Shown one piece after another: positions 21,858 to 33,248 of a stretch of DNA of 64,000 bases. The DNA is taken from assembly GCA_010093685.1 (NCBI GenBank), contig MU006220.1:1023502-1087501 (forward strand), in the 5' to 3' direction. The translations under genes and the position numbers were made by a program. Under the pieces are notes generated by a model that did not search any database, was not told where the DNA came from, and worked only from the letters and a program-made list of their open reading frames with translations. Position 1 is the stretch's first letter; every line of letters starts with the position of its first letter. The stretch is from Ophiobolus disseminans. Lineage: Eukaryota > Ascomycota > Dothideomycetes > Pleosporales > Phaeosphaeriaceae.

Positions 21858-22244
21858 ATGTCAGGCCATATATACAACGCTCTGATACGCACCCACCACA
21901 TTACGTCCCGCAAGAAAGTTGCCAAACTCAGGCAAGCCGCTGCGAACTACGATACCTACGCGCTTCTTCGTTATGGAGGGTGCCCAGGCATTATGTATTG
22001 CCAAGGCACCGAGTCGGGGGTGAAAGACTGGGTGTCTGTAGTACACCGGCTGCGGTACAAAGACTTCCAGTTAGTGAAGAAGCCTGCAGCAAAAGAGCTT
22101 GATAGAAAGGGCACGGCAGAGCAGCATGTGCCATATGGCAAGGTAGAAGAGGCTGAAAGTGTCAAAGATTTCGGGGCAAAGATGGAAGATATGGGCGTGT
22201 GGGTTTGGTGGAGGAAGGGAATGGGGTATGTGGGCGATGATTGA
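21858..22244 (+). CDS. DUF1115/Prp3 C-terminal-like protein
   Basis: A single exon of 128 aa. The pattern IYNALIRTHHITSRKK, then a short helix, GGCPGIMYCQGTESGVKDWV and VHRLRYKDFQLV resembles the DUF1115 domain found at the C-terminus of Prp3 and RWDD2. There, a His-His-containing turn precedes a KPGxxxxEG strand and a basic R-W/Y-K strand. In RWDD2-type proteins the domain follows an RWD; here it stands alone, with an acidic GAKMEDMGVWVWW tail. No function is established for the stand-alone fungal form. RNA or spliceosome association would be inference from Prp3. It shares a short divergent promoter with the Mg2+ channel gene. Confidence 0.72.
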   Translation: MSGHIYNALIRTHHITSRKKVAKLRQAAANYDTYALLRYGGCPGIMYCQGTESGVKDWVSVVHRLRYKDFQLVKKPAAKELDRKGTAEQHVPYGKVEEAESVKDFGAKMEDMGVWVWWRKGMGYVGDD

Positions 22245-22754
22245 GTATGGAGTACGACAGTACCTTTGCTCACAAGATCGTCATCATGATCATTCAAATC
22301 GTCCCCAAATTGCAGCAGTCTTCGCAGGACAATTCAGCGAAGACCTTTGTCAACTTAGTTCAATCGTATTGCCGCAAGGGGCTCATACTAGGGCCTGGCT
22401 AGATTCGATGGGGGCTAGAGCATGAGGGCGACGGTCGCGGCCACCAGGAGCGCGCCTCTTCCACTTCGACCGAGTTGGGCTTTCCACATGTACCCTGACA
22501 CGTTCCAACCTCGTGCTTGGCCCAAAGTACCTGCTGTTTAGCCCCGGACAACACAATTGCTCATCATACCGGCATTGTTTTTCAAGACCAAGCATTCACT
22601 TAGTCACGCACACACATTCGCATCAACCATATCACTACCGGCTTATTCATAGGAAGCATTCACTTACCTATCCAAAGTTATGTCTGACCAATGGCCGGTG
22701 TTCTAGCACGAAACCGATCGCTACCAACGAGCTTCTGGCCAAAGAAGAATCGCT
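22245..22754 (+). other. Intergenic, no gene seen
   Basis: About 510 bp between the DUF1115-like and second BTB-like genes on the same strand. It presumably contains a terminator and a promoter. No repeat or supported ORF. Confidence 0.4.
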
Positions 22755-24326
22755 ATGGATGAGATGGATAGGCAACGCTTGATACAACTATTACTAGATG
22801 CAAGGAATGCGCGGTATCCAGATGTTCCAATTCAACGACCGCAGACCAGAAACGTTCCCGAAAGGAGAAGGGTACAGCAACTAGGGATGATACCGCGTCC
22901 ACCGCCGCCACCAGCTCCATCAATACTCGCTATATTACGCCAAAAGTTGAAACGATCGTGGGGTCGCTCAAAGCCCAACGATCGTTACATGCTTTGGAGA
23001 GACGTTCCTGACGTCCATACGGATGTAGACAGGCTGCAAGGTCTCGGAAACGATTTCCCTCATACCAACTTGCTGCCAACAGACACTCCCGAGTCCGATC
23101 GCGTCGTTATTATAGCTGGCAACGAAAAGTCCCCGCACGGCATGCGGTCCTTCACTGTTGCGCGCCCACAACTCGATCACATCGGCACTCATTGGGCCAA
23201 AGCACTCAAGCGCAACACACGCCGCACGTTATGGCGCAAACCCAAATGGACAAAGCATGTCATACTTGCCGACGACGATGCTGATGCAGTTTCCATCATC
23301 CTGAGCATTGTGCATCTGCGGACGGATATGCTGCCGAGGACACTCTCCCTCAAAGAATTCATCCACCTCGCACAGCTTTCAGAGCGATACCAGCTCAACT
23401 ACCTCTTGGCGCCAAACGTGGAGAGATGGTTCGCGCCGCATCGCGAATTTCTTCTACAGCCAGGACGCGAAAGGTGGCTGTATGTGACGTGGCAATTTGG
23501 ACTTGAAGAAGACTATCTCAGACTTTCTCGCCATCTGCTCATGAATTGCACGACCGATGAGCAGTCTCGCCTCATTGCCCCAGGAACGAACCGAGTCCTC
23601 AAAGTCTATCCCGAAGGGAGACACTCGCCTGAAATCCGTACGTCCACCCAACACCACCACGAAAGGGCATCACTAACTCCCACCCCCCAACAGAAACTAT
23701 AACCCTCGCCCGCCTCAGCATCATCGCCAAACTACTCGCAACAACATACAACACAGTAGACCGCCTCCTTGGCCTCGACTCCTGCCGCCTCCGCGCTTTG
23801 CCCGAAGAAGAACGCGTCTTCTGCTCCGGCCGCAGCAGCCTCGCTCTCCATCGCTTCCTCACACGCAACCAGATCCTCCCGCGCATCGCACACTGCGGCT
23901 CCGTTCACCTTTCGGTCACCCAGCTGCAGCAGCTGCTCGTCACTGCAGACTTGTACGAGAACGTGCCCGAGCCCGACGGCTCCATCGCTCGAGTCAGTTG
24001 CAGAGGCGATCCGAAGCGCATACGCGTCACGCCGGGCACGACGGCGACGATTAGCCTGGCGCGCGAAATTCCGCAGATTGTCATGTCGGGCGATCATGAG
24101 GAGGCGTGTGATGTTGGACTCAGGCTGAGGGAGGCTGTCGAGGAGACGATGAGGACGCTGAGCAGGGGTGATGGAGTTGGGAGCGGCCTTCGGGATACGC
24201 CGCGCTTTTTGGCACAATTGAGGCGGAACGCTGGTACGTCGTCTCTTAGAAGTGGTCCTTGTGTTTTCGCATTGTTGGCTTCTGCTGACTATGGCTCTAG
24301 CTCAGTCCAGAGATCGTGGACCCTGA
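22755..24326 (+). CDS. BTB-like domain protein (second copy family)
   Basis: Three exons, 22755-23637, 23694-24233 and 24301-24326, encode 482 aa. The last exon supplies only AQSRDRGP. A proline run (PRPPPPPAPS) and a basic segment precede a degenerate BTB-like region (about residues 110-210) ending IILSIVHLRTDMLPRTLSLKEF. Then come LSERYQLNYLLAPNVERWFAP and the shared FGLEEDYLRLSRHLL segment. This region aligns by eye with the BTB gene at 2604-3877 (ADKYDLSPLL, WLAP, FGLEEDF). The C-terminal third contains regularly spaced Leu and Cys residues but no known domain. It converges on mob1. Function unknown; probably a protein-interaction adaptor. Confidence 0.75.
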
Positions 24327-24715
24327 GGAAGTGGTGGAGTAGGTCACATAAGCGAATTTTCGTGGTCTTTGAGGGGTTATTAATGAGCATTTTGCTCGCC
24401 CCATCTCTTCGTTAATAGTTAAAATGCACCTCACTGCGACCGACGAATTTATGCTCGCCCGGCAATAGTGACACGCAGTCACACTTCCAGCATACCCCTG
24501 ATTAGGTTCTGACATACAGTATGTGTGAACGGAGCGAATTGCTTGAATGCCGATGTGTTTCGTTTGTCATTTACTACTCATACATCATCAGAAGGTAGAT
24601 GCCGTTCATGCTCAGACCTACTTGCACCATAACGCCGTAGAACATATCCCACACAAGTATGCTTGCTCGCGCGCTCGCTCAATGGTGCCGTATCCCATCA
24701 TCCACTCGAGTCTTC
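24327..24715. other. Intergenic, convergent gene ends
   Basis: About 390 bp between the stops of the BTB-like gene and mob1. No ORF or repeat of note. Probably two 3' UTRs. Confidence 0.4.
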
Positions 24716-26005
24716 CTAGTCACTCCGCAACATACTCTCAACCAGGTCTCCTAGAGGCCCCCAGAAGTCTTTACTACCGCTCGCCAAGCCATGCTCATCG
24801 ATGAACAGCACATAGTGCTTGAAGCTTGTGTTGAGGTGCGGCTCGAGGCCTAGCTCGATGATGACGGGGTAGTGGTGGCAGTAGATGTGCGCATATACGC
24901 GGTACAGGCGCTTGAACATGTTGCGGATGAGCGCCGGGAAGGTCTTGGGGAAGGGGACACCGATGCGCGAGGGGAACATGGCTTCGTTATCGACGTTGGA
25001 TTGAACCCACGCCATGAGGTGCTCGATGTATTGGGGCGCGGGCATCTTGGTGGGCTTCTTGTAGGACTCAGAGTCTTGCCAGAGGTATTCGAATCTTGAA
25101 TTATGTTAGTGGAAGGCATGAAGATGTAGCGAGAAAACATACTCGTCGGTAGCTTTCATCTCGGGACAGCTCTGGGGTGAGCAGAATTCGGTGATGGAAC
25201 CGTAGAGGAGGTTGATCTGGTTGTAGAAGTCGACGACTGTTGGTGTGTATCAGCAAAGCAGCCACTATATGCGGTAGTAGGCCCCACCATTGACGGCCAG
25301 CCACTCGTCCTTGTCTTCGCCCTCCGGTAGCTTGACGGCCTTCCTCAAGCTGCCGCTACCCAGTGTAGCTTCGGCATACTGCTTGAGTTGCCAACTGCTC
25401 GTGCCTCGGTTCGACTTCTGTGGCTTGAAGGGTGCGCGAGTGCGTGGGTTACTAAAAAGAGAAGAGAGTAAGCTGGTGCCCGCAAAGTATCCCTTGCTGC
25501 GTGGTATCTGTGCCCGAGCCTTTGCTGCTGGACTGATGATGCTGCCTGTGTCTAATGAGCTCCGTTGGTCATGTCCAGATACCAGAGTGGTGTTTGTCTG
25601 CGGATTGAGGTTTGTTGTCGAAGTGGTGACACCGGACAGGCGTTTGTACGAGTAATTTGTGAATTCGTCGGTGGTATTGTTCGACTCGGAGGACGGCTGC
25701 GGCTCTGATTGAGGCTTCAAAGGCGCTGCGTTCGCGGCCAGATCGACACTAGCCTGTTGTATTCGCAGAGCTTCCCCAATCCTCCGCAGCGGGCTTTGGT
25801 ATGTTTCTTTTGGCCTCGCAAGGTCCAGTCCACTTCGAGTGTTGTCCTGGATTTCCAGCACTTCCAAATCCATCCTCAAGCTCATGCAGCTCTGGCTCTG
25901 GGCGAAAGTGAAGACGGGCAGGAGGGGCTTAGGCCTCGCGGGAAACGTAGGGAGGAAAGCGGAAGAAGAGGAGGAGACAAACATTGTAGTTATGAAGCCT
26001 GACAT
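24716..26005 (-). CDS. mob1: Mob1-family NDR-kinase activator
   Basis: Conserved model: exons 26005-25983, 25451-25288, 25236-25143 and 25094-24716, giving 219 aa, the family length. Mob1 binds and activates Dbf2/Sid2-type NDR kinases in the mitotic-exit/septation network. Signatures are NRGTSSWQLKQYAEATLGSG, KLPEGEDKDEWLAVN, the zinc-binding CSPQSCPEM with HIYCHH, and the C-terminal HLNTSFKHYVLFIDEHGLA. The first exon encodes only MSGFITT plus a split codon, matching the short N-terminus of fungal Mob1. The first intron (25452-25982, 531 nt) has a TTTTTAG acceptor but also stays open in frame throughout. If retained, it would give a 396-aa protein with a Ser/Thr-rich N-terminal extension. 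The shorter form is better supported by family comparison. Confidence 0.92.
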
Positions 26006-26479
26006 GGCTGCTGATAGCCGTGCGAGGGGCTTATCTGCCTGTGTGGTCTGAAGCGCATTCCGATGGTTAGCAGGGCAATCGTGAGGGCATGGAATGCGGC
26101 GTGCTCACGTTTGAAGTGTCTAATACAGCAGAAACTGAAGGAACGACAGTGGCAAGAAGCTTAGAAGAGAAGAGAGGGAAACGCTATGTTGTGTGCACTG
26201 GCAGTGTCGGGTCGATTCCCTTGGAGACGGTGTTTGCGGGGCGCAAACAATCGCACAGACGGCCCATGTTCTCGCCAGTCGCGCTAGTTCGCGACCCGCA
26301 TACGTCATGTTCGCCGACACTCGAAGCAACAACGCTTCACGCAAAATGTGCAGAGTGCGTCAATCGAACAAATTATAGTCATCTTAGGTATAATCTAGGT
26401 CTACTGATGAGTGCCATGCCGAACATCGTCTCTATCCTACATCCCAGCCTGCCCTGCTGGCCCTTGCCCTCTCAACTCA
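26006..26479 (-). promoter_or_regulatory. mob1 promoter / GH63-like 3' region
   Basis: About 470 bp between two minus-strand genes. It contains the mob1 promoter and the 3' end of the glycosidase transcript. Nothing else stands out. Confidence 0.4.
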
Positions 26480-29400
26480 TCAGCTAAAGTACGGATCCTG
26501 CTCAAAGTAACCGCCGCGTTCGCGACGCTCCCGTCGGCTGCTGTGTCCATTCGACTTCTGTTCCGATGTGCCGTCCAGCGTGGTTTCAAACTCGTCCGTC
26601 TCGACATCTGCAAGACCAGTCTTGACTCGCTCGAGCTGTCCGCTCACATAGTGGTTCAGACGATCCTGCAGATCAGCCTTCTCCTGCATCGTCTCCGCAT
26701 CCAGGTAGCCAACAGAACTCCTGCGATTCTGCGGACTTGACACAGCTTCGTCCTCATCGCCATTGGTCGACGTCTCCCAATCACTCCGGAAGCCGATACT
26801 ACGGCTAGTGGAAGATCGGCGGAGGTGATGAGGCTTCTTTGGCTTGCCTGATGTGGTGAAGACATCATCAAAGTAGTGTGCTGCGGCTCCCGTGGGCGTG
26901 CGTGGCGTCTGTGGTAGCCGGCAAGTCATACTATTCATTGTTAGCAAGAACACATCAGTCAGACAAACGTTCAACATACCCAGTGTCGTGGATCATCTTC
27001 GCAATCAGACCGGTCCAGCCGCACTGATGCGTAGCTCCAAGGCCGCGTCCAGTGTCACCGTCGAAAAATTCGTGGTACCACATGTAGTCCTTCCAGTTCG
27101 GATCAAAGTCCAGCATTTCATTGCCGTCGTTGATGGCCCTTCTACCGTCATCACCTCGAGCAAACAGGTGTTGGAGTCGATGCTGCAATTCCTCGGCAAC
27201 GTGACCGAGGTGCATGAAATCACCAGATCCTACAGGGCACTCCACCTTGAGGGTGTTACCATAGTAAAGGTGGAATCTCTGGCATGATTCGATGAGGAGG
27301 AAATTGACCGCCATCCAGATGGGGCCACGCCAATTGCTGTTGCCACCAAAGAGACCGCTGTCAGAATCGCCAGGGAGGTAAGCAACTTCGTACTTCTGGC
27401 CGTTGACATCCATCGAGTACGGATTGTCCTTGTGGAACTTGGACAACGAACGGATACCGTGCTCTGCGAGAAACTCGTTCTCGTCGAGCATTCTGGTCAT
27501 GATGCGCTTCAAGCGGTCCTCGCTAACCAATGACAGTAGGAGACGGTCGCCCTGTCCGCGCTTCTTCATAGATGCAATGTTGCGCTCGGCGGTATCCTTG
27601 CGGTTGTTGATGAACCAGTTCAGTCGCTTCTTGAAGTTAGGCAGCTTGTTGATGACTTCGGGCTCAAGAGTCAATGTTGAGTACAGCGGGATCAGGCCGA
27701 CCAGAGAGCGAACAGGCATTTGATGGCTCCAGGGACCGCCCCACGAAATGGCATCGTAGTAGAAGCCGTCTTCTTCGTTCCAAAGAGGCTTCGACTCTCC
27801 ACCAGTACGGTACTGCATCGCATCGCTGATCATGATGAAGTGCTCGAAGAACTTGGAAGCCATGTCTTCGTAGATGCGCCGGCGCTTCGCGAGCTCCAGA
27901 CAGATGTTCAGCATGTTCAGGCAGTAGAAACCCATCCAGCCAGTGCTGTCAGCTTGTTCCAGAACACCTCCGGTAGGCAGGGGATCGGAACGGTTGAAGA
28001 TACCAATGTTGTCGAGGCCCAGGAAGCCACCTTCGAAGATGTTCTTTCCATCGGCATCTTTGCGGTTGACCCACCACGTGAAGTTTAGCAACAGTTTCTG
28101 GAAAACACGCTCAAGACAGTCAAAATCCTCACGTCCGTACATTTTGCGTTCAATCTTGAACACCCTGAAAAGCGACCAAGCGTGCACTGGAGGGTTGACA
28201 TCCCCAAAGTTCCATTCGTAAGCTGGGAGCTGGCCGTTAGGGTGCATGTACCACTCGCGAGTGAAGAGGTCAAGCTGCTTTTTCGCAAAGTCGGGATCAA
28301 TCATGGCGAGAGGAATGCAGTGGAAAGCGCTATCCCATGCAGCGAAGAAGGGATACTCCCATGAATCCGGCATGGACAAGATATCGTCGAGATACATGTG
28401 TTTCCACTCCTTGTTGCGGATGGCTTTGCGCCCAGGCGGTGGAGGAGGCATGCCCGGGTCACCGTTCGCCCATTGATCCCAGATGAAATGGTAGTATTGT
28501 TTACACCACATCATCCCCGAGAATGCTTGACGCTGGATGTTCCTCAGATCGTCGGCCATGGGAAGTGGGCTGATGCGATAGTAGAATTCATCTGCCTCCG
28601 CGCGACGCTGCTCCATAATGTCGTCGAACAGCTCCTCATCAAGGTAGCCTTCGTTTCTCCGGGAAAATCTGAAACGAACGACGGCGCATTCACCGGATGG
28701 CACACCTTCACCTTCATCGAACGCGTACCAGGCTGCGCACTTTGTGCCGACATTTGCGGGGTTGACGGCGTCCTTTTGGTCGTCGACAATACGCTTGTGG
28801 ATGCCATCCTTTACATATTGGGTTTTGTTCTTGACGCCCCAAAGCTCCTTGTAGTTGGTATCGTTCTCTGTGAAAAGAAGTTCGGGCTGCACATCTTCGC
28901 CGCTGGGACCCGCGCCGGGTGAGGGCGAGAGTTGGAAAAAACGGTCACCGAGTTTATGGTGTTTCGACTGCGCGGTGGTCGGGCCAACTTTCTTGATCGA
29001 AGGCTTCGTCTTGGCGTCCTCATGGCCCCATGCCCAGGTATTCCGGAACCACACATGGGGAACAATGTGCAATGGCGCGGGCTCAGGGCCACGGTTGTAT
29101 GCCGTGACTCGGAACAACAGCTCCTCAGCGTCATCGGCCTCTTTCGCCGTCTCAATGAAGATATCCCAGTATCGGTCATCGTCGAAGATGCCTGTGTCCG
29201 CGATGTTGTACTCCTTCTCTAGGCGCGTTCGCTTTCCATTCGTCTCGATGAGATCTTCGTAGGGGAATGCACGCTGGGGCAGCTTGTAGAGAAACTTCAT
29301 GTACGAGTGCTGTTGTATCTGGTTAGCAATGCCAAACCACGGGTGGGGATCAACGTACAGTGGGCGTGTTGTCCAAGTGGAAATGGGCCTCCTTCAGCGA

Positions 29401-29936
29401 CTCGCCATGGTTGCCCTGTGGATTGGAAAGACCAAACAATCGCTCCTTGAGGAAATCACTAGCCCTTGTCAGATCTCCAAAGACATGCTGCCATGGCATG
29501 CACGTACTCCTTCTCGTTCCAGAAAGCAAATGCGATGTTCTGAAGACCGTGAGAGTCGCAGACGCCAGCAATGCCGTCTTCGCCCCAACGGAAGGCCCGC
29601 GATCGAGCCATATCGTGCGTGAAGTCTGCCGAGTCATTAGTAGGATCCAGCGGCCTTCATTGAGGGCACTTACGGCTCCAAGCGTCTCCATCATGGCTGC
29701 ATGAAATCGTTAGCAGCGCTTAGTGTAAGTTGTTACTGGGAAACCTACGAGTAGTCCTCGCGAACTGTCAAACATTAGCACGTGTCATTGTATTCAAGAT
29801 GGGGAGTCTGACCTGTGGCCCATTGCCTTTCGGCTACATACGGACCCCATCGCTTCCAGTAGGCGGTGCGTTCACGGTCGGCCTTGAGGCGCTTCTCCTC
29901 TTCGCAAAGGTACTCCTGGTTCTCAATGAGGACCAT
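26480..29936 (-). CDS. GH63-like (mannosylglycerate-hydrolase type) glycosidase
   Basis: Seven exons give 1053 aa: 29936-29813, 29764-29749 (16 nt), 29696-29674 (23 nt), 29625-29508, 29458-29359, 29309-26980 and 26930-26480. The micro-exons rebuild the family block QWATVREDYSHDGDAW, followed by FTHDMARSRAFRWGEDGIAG. The (alpha/alpha)6 catalytic domain shows AWDSAFHCIPLAMID, PAYEWNFGDVNPPVHAW, GGNSNWRGPIWMAVN and, near its end, WYHEFFDGDTGRGLGATHQCGWTGL, as in GH63 C-terminal domains. No signal peptide is seen, so a cytosolic alpha-glycosidase acting on a small glycoside or on free oligosaccharide is likely. It is not obviously the ER glucosidase I, which has a membrane anchor. The last exon encodes a roughly 150-residue disordered Ser/Arg/Glu tail. 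Confidence 0.88.
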
Positions 29937-30849
29937 GGTAGTTGTGTGGGGTGGTAGTGGTTCCGAGCAAAGGTATCGATAGAAAACGAGTGAGGTGAGC
30001 TGCAGGCGCAACTAGCGGTGTCGGTGTGGACTCGCAGGGTACAGACAAAATGGGCATGCAATATTCACAGGTTTAAAAAATGTTGTAGGGGAAAAAGTGG
30101 ATGGAAATGTGAGTATGCGGTCGTTCGAGGCGGCCAATGCTGGAGGTGGTGGATGGCAAAGCCGAGATAGCACGATGCAAAAGTTTCTGGGTAGCGCGTC
30201 CGTTGGTGGTAGCTGCCGCGCTGCATGCATGTGCAGGTACTCGCGATGATGGGATTCCTTCCAGCGTCATTAGCGACCGTGCCCGTGGGACGAGACGAGC
30301 TTATCGGAAGCCAGCGCCATGTTTGGGCTACCCGAGCCGCCATCATTGGCCAGAACCCTGGATATCAGTCTGACACCTCAACGACTTTCAGACGAAGAAC
30401 AAATTTCACACATCGTTGAGCCCTGACGCCACTCTTTTCATCATTCTGTTGTTCTTGCTGAACTGTTGAACGCACCTACTCGTGGCGATACCAAAATAAG
30501 CAACGGCGATAGCCCTATCAGAGCATCGTCGATCGCAACGAGCTAAGAACGGGCGGTGCCCAGGCCTTGCACGTGCCTGGCTGGGGTACCGCGGAGCCAC
30601 ACGGGGCTGCATATCGTGAGACATACGAGACATGGGTAAATCAAAGTCGCGGCTTTCATATCTTTGTATAACATTGTCCCCACCCAACATTAACTTCGAC
30701 AGAGTGAGGCCGTCCCTGCAGCTTTATCAGGATCACTTTGCTGCTGTCAATTTTCGCGAGTCTATCCGGGTCCTACTATCGGCTCGAACTGCTAGTCAAA
30801 TCGAGCAGATTGCCTCAGACGTTGAAAGACGCTCTACGGGACGCGCCAA
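29937..30849. other. Intergenic, glycosidase promoter side
   Basis: About 910 bp upstream of the GH63-like gene and beyond the stop of the small hypothetical gene. Open frames below 95 codons on both strands have no coding character. No RNA gene seen. Confidence 0.4.
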
Positions 30850-31182
30850 TCAATAGCTGACCACCCCGTCCTTCTCAAGCCTACCATCATCGAAACACAC
30901 GAACAGTATCTGCTTAACCACCGCCTTGGAGTTACGCAGTCGCCCCATGAACAACCCCTCCACCATAAGATCATTGACCGTTTTCTCTGGTTGCTTTTCC
31001 ACCTTCCATTCCTCCAGGATCTTGCCTCCCTCAGCACTTGCACTTTCCTTCGAAAGAAGCGTCTTCACAGGATTGCAGTTGAGTGTGGGAACATATTCGA
31101 ACAGCCATGGACCGTCAAGTAGCTCCTCACGGTCGGGATGACAGGTCTGCTTGAAGATCGAGTATACGGGTCTTGAAGTCAT
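30850..31182 (-). CDS. Hypothetical protein, 110 aa
   Basis: A single open frame from an ATG at 31182, with no signal peptide and no membrane segment. The composition looks protein-like: PVYSIFKQTCHPDREELLDG, a middle Lys/Glu-rich helix (GGKILEEWKVEKQPEKTVND) and a hydrophobic-basic end (RNSKAVVKQILFVCFDD). I do not recognise a family. Upstream exons are possible because the frame continues open for about 30 nt before the ATG. It lies between the glycosidase and tannase genes, all on the minus strand. It could be a spurious frame. Confidence 0.4.
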   Translation of the reverse strand: MTSRPVYSIFKQTCHPDREELLDGPWLFEYVPTLNCNPVKTLLSKESASAEGGKILEEWKVEKQPEKTVNDLMVEGLFMGRLRNSKAVVKQILFVCFDDGRLEKDGVVSY

Positions 31183-31515
31183 AGGAGAATACAGGTAAGT
31201 AAAGCCACAGTTCAACGATGTGTTTTAAGGGCTTGTAGATTCTTACAGTACACGTGCGTTGCTTTATCACAACCATCTCATACACGGAGACTCCCGAGGT
31301 CTACTGGCCACATTTTACCAGAGAACTGCCAAAAGTTGAGTGGGGTGTCATGAACATGCTGACGTTGTGACCAGGTGAAGTTGCAAATAATCATTGATTG
31401 TGAACTCATCCACCTTGTTTGATGTTTTCCGCTTTGGAGTTATAACGAGTGACTCGTTGTGCTACGGACGTGGCACTCCTTATCAGGCGTCGCCGAGTGG
31501 TTCGGCAAGGTCGAA
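31183..31515 (-). other. Intergenic, no gene seen
   Basis: About 330 bp between the small hypothetical gene and the tannase stop. It contains a GCCGAGTGGTT segment near 31490 that looks like the D arm of a class-II tRNA, but no matching anticodon or T arm. Confidence 0.4.
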
Positions 31516-33248
31516 CTATTTACAAACAAAATCTTGCGCGGTATAGTTAGAAGGATTACCCGCAAAGACTGCTTTCTTGGGATACGGGCAAAGCAGGCGC
31601 TCTTTGTTGGCCATATTCTTCACGACCAGCGTCTCCGGCGCGACACCATGCTCAACCCATTTCACTAGAGCTGCCCACACGCCTTCGGGATGCCCGCCTG
31701 ACCCTCCGCTGCAGTGTGCGGCTCCTGGAGCTTCAAAGTAGCGGTAGAAGTCCCGTAAGCTGGGGTCAAGAACGGAGACTCGTTCGTAGTAGTCGCGAGT
31801 GCCACCATAAGGGATCAATCCATCGGCCTTCGAATGATTAGCACAGTGCGTTGCGGCAGGTATCATGGAAACACTTACAAGGCCGTGATACGTAAGCAAC
31901 TTGCCCCCTGCCGCGCGGAATTCTCCAAGATCTGGGTCATCAGTGCCGATGATTGAACCGTACTCTCGCTTTCCAGCCTTGAATGCGCTAACCCAGTCCT
32001 GGCGCGTCATGTTGTTCAAGTTATAATTCGGGTCTTTCTTGATGAAATACCTGATCCAATCGGTGAACAGGGTTGATCGCGAAGGTACACATGTGCCGTT
32101 GTTCGAGCAGACACTCGCTAGGAGACCTATTCCCATGGTCACCTCTGTCTCGAATCCGTGTGGATACCACAGAAAGGAGCCATTGCTTGTACGGGCACCT
32201 TTCCACACAGCATCCATAGCTAGTGCGGCGGCCTTTGATATAACCAAGGATTCACCCGAGCAGTTCGCCGGACTGCCAACCAGTTTATGGGGGTCGAAGG
32301 CACAAGTTTCCGGGGTTGCAATTAAGCCATCAATCAGTCCGTCACCACCGTCGCAGGCAGCAATAGCAGCTTGCCTCAGGGTCTCGTATTCGCAGGGATG
32401 TGGAAACTCTTCCAGCTTTAGCTCCATCAAGACTTGTTGAGGAAACATTGAAGAAAAGAACAAGGGATTCCAGTTGATAGCCGGGGCAGCGGCTGCAATA
32501 CCATCGAACACGTCAGGAAATCTCTGAGCAAACATATAACCCTGGCGGCCACCTTGGGAGCATCCATTCCAATAGGCGTAGTCAACGCCCTGGCCATAGA
32601 AGCTCTTGATGACACTCTTCGTAGCCAAGGCACCGTCAATCAGACCTTGGACAGCAAAGTTTTGAAGTGCGTCATAATTGACGTTGCCAGGGCTTGTCAG
32701 GGCCCATGCTGCTGGAGAGAGACCGTTTTCGGATCGTATGCCGCCGTCCACAGTTGATGCCACGTATCCATCAGTTAACTAGGGCGAAGATACCAAATCA
32801 GTATTTGTCTCTCAAGTAATTCATACATGAACGATTGCTTACGGCTCCATACACAAGGGAGGTGGATGCATCGAATCCGGCTGACCAACCTCCGCCACCG
32901 GCCATCTGCATTCGGTGGTCTGAAGGTGTAGGCCAAGTTAGTTATGTCTCACGGCCACTTCGTATATATATACGTACTCCATTCTGGACTGATTGGAAGC
33001 CAAATCTGAGTACGCAGCGTGTCGTTCTTGCCCGGATGCGTATGGGTCAGGGTGACGTTGCAAAAGTCGACGGTAGTATTAGGAAGCGGTGGGTGGTTTA
33101 CCCAACTGAGGGATGGTGGGCCTGGCGGAATGTAGTCAAGAACTGGACGAGCTTCGATGTTAACGAACTCGGCACCAAAGACCACTGGGAAGGGGATGGC
33201 CGAAGGTGTGCAATTACTCCAATTGGGCATTGCCAAATGTGGAGCCAT
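31516..33248 (-). CDS. Tannase/feruloyl esterase family protein
   Basis: Four exons, 33248-32978, 32919-32843, 32778-31879 and 31827-31516, encode 519 aa. The family hydrolyses ester bonds of gallic or ferulic acid on tannins and plant cell-wall polysaccharides. Diagnostic features: FCNVTLTHTHPG, QMAGGGGWSAGF, the nucleophile box NGCSQGGRQG (catalytic Ser), LADGLIPYGGTRDYYERV (catalytic Asp region) and GAAHCSGG (catalytic His, with the Cys that pairs with the Cys beside the nucleophile). N-glycosylation sequons (NCS, NGS, NNGT, NYT) fit secretion, yet the best ATG gives MAPHLAMPNWSNC without a convincing signal peptide. An upstream signal-peptide exon may have been missed. The last intron (51 nt) has no stop and is a multiple of three, interrupting HGL/ADG. 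Confidence 0.9.

Noticed and set aside
31480..31560. Possible tRNA-Leu/Ser because of GTCGCCGAGTGGTTCGGC
   Set aside because: Only a D-arm-like segment is present. There is no anticodon stem, no T-loop GGTTCGAATCC and no acceptor pairing at the right spacing.
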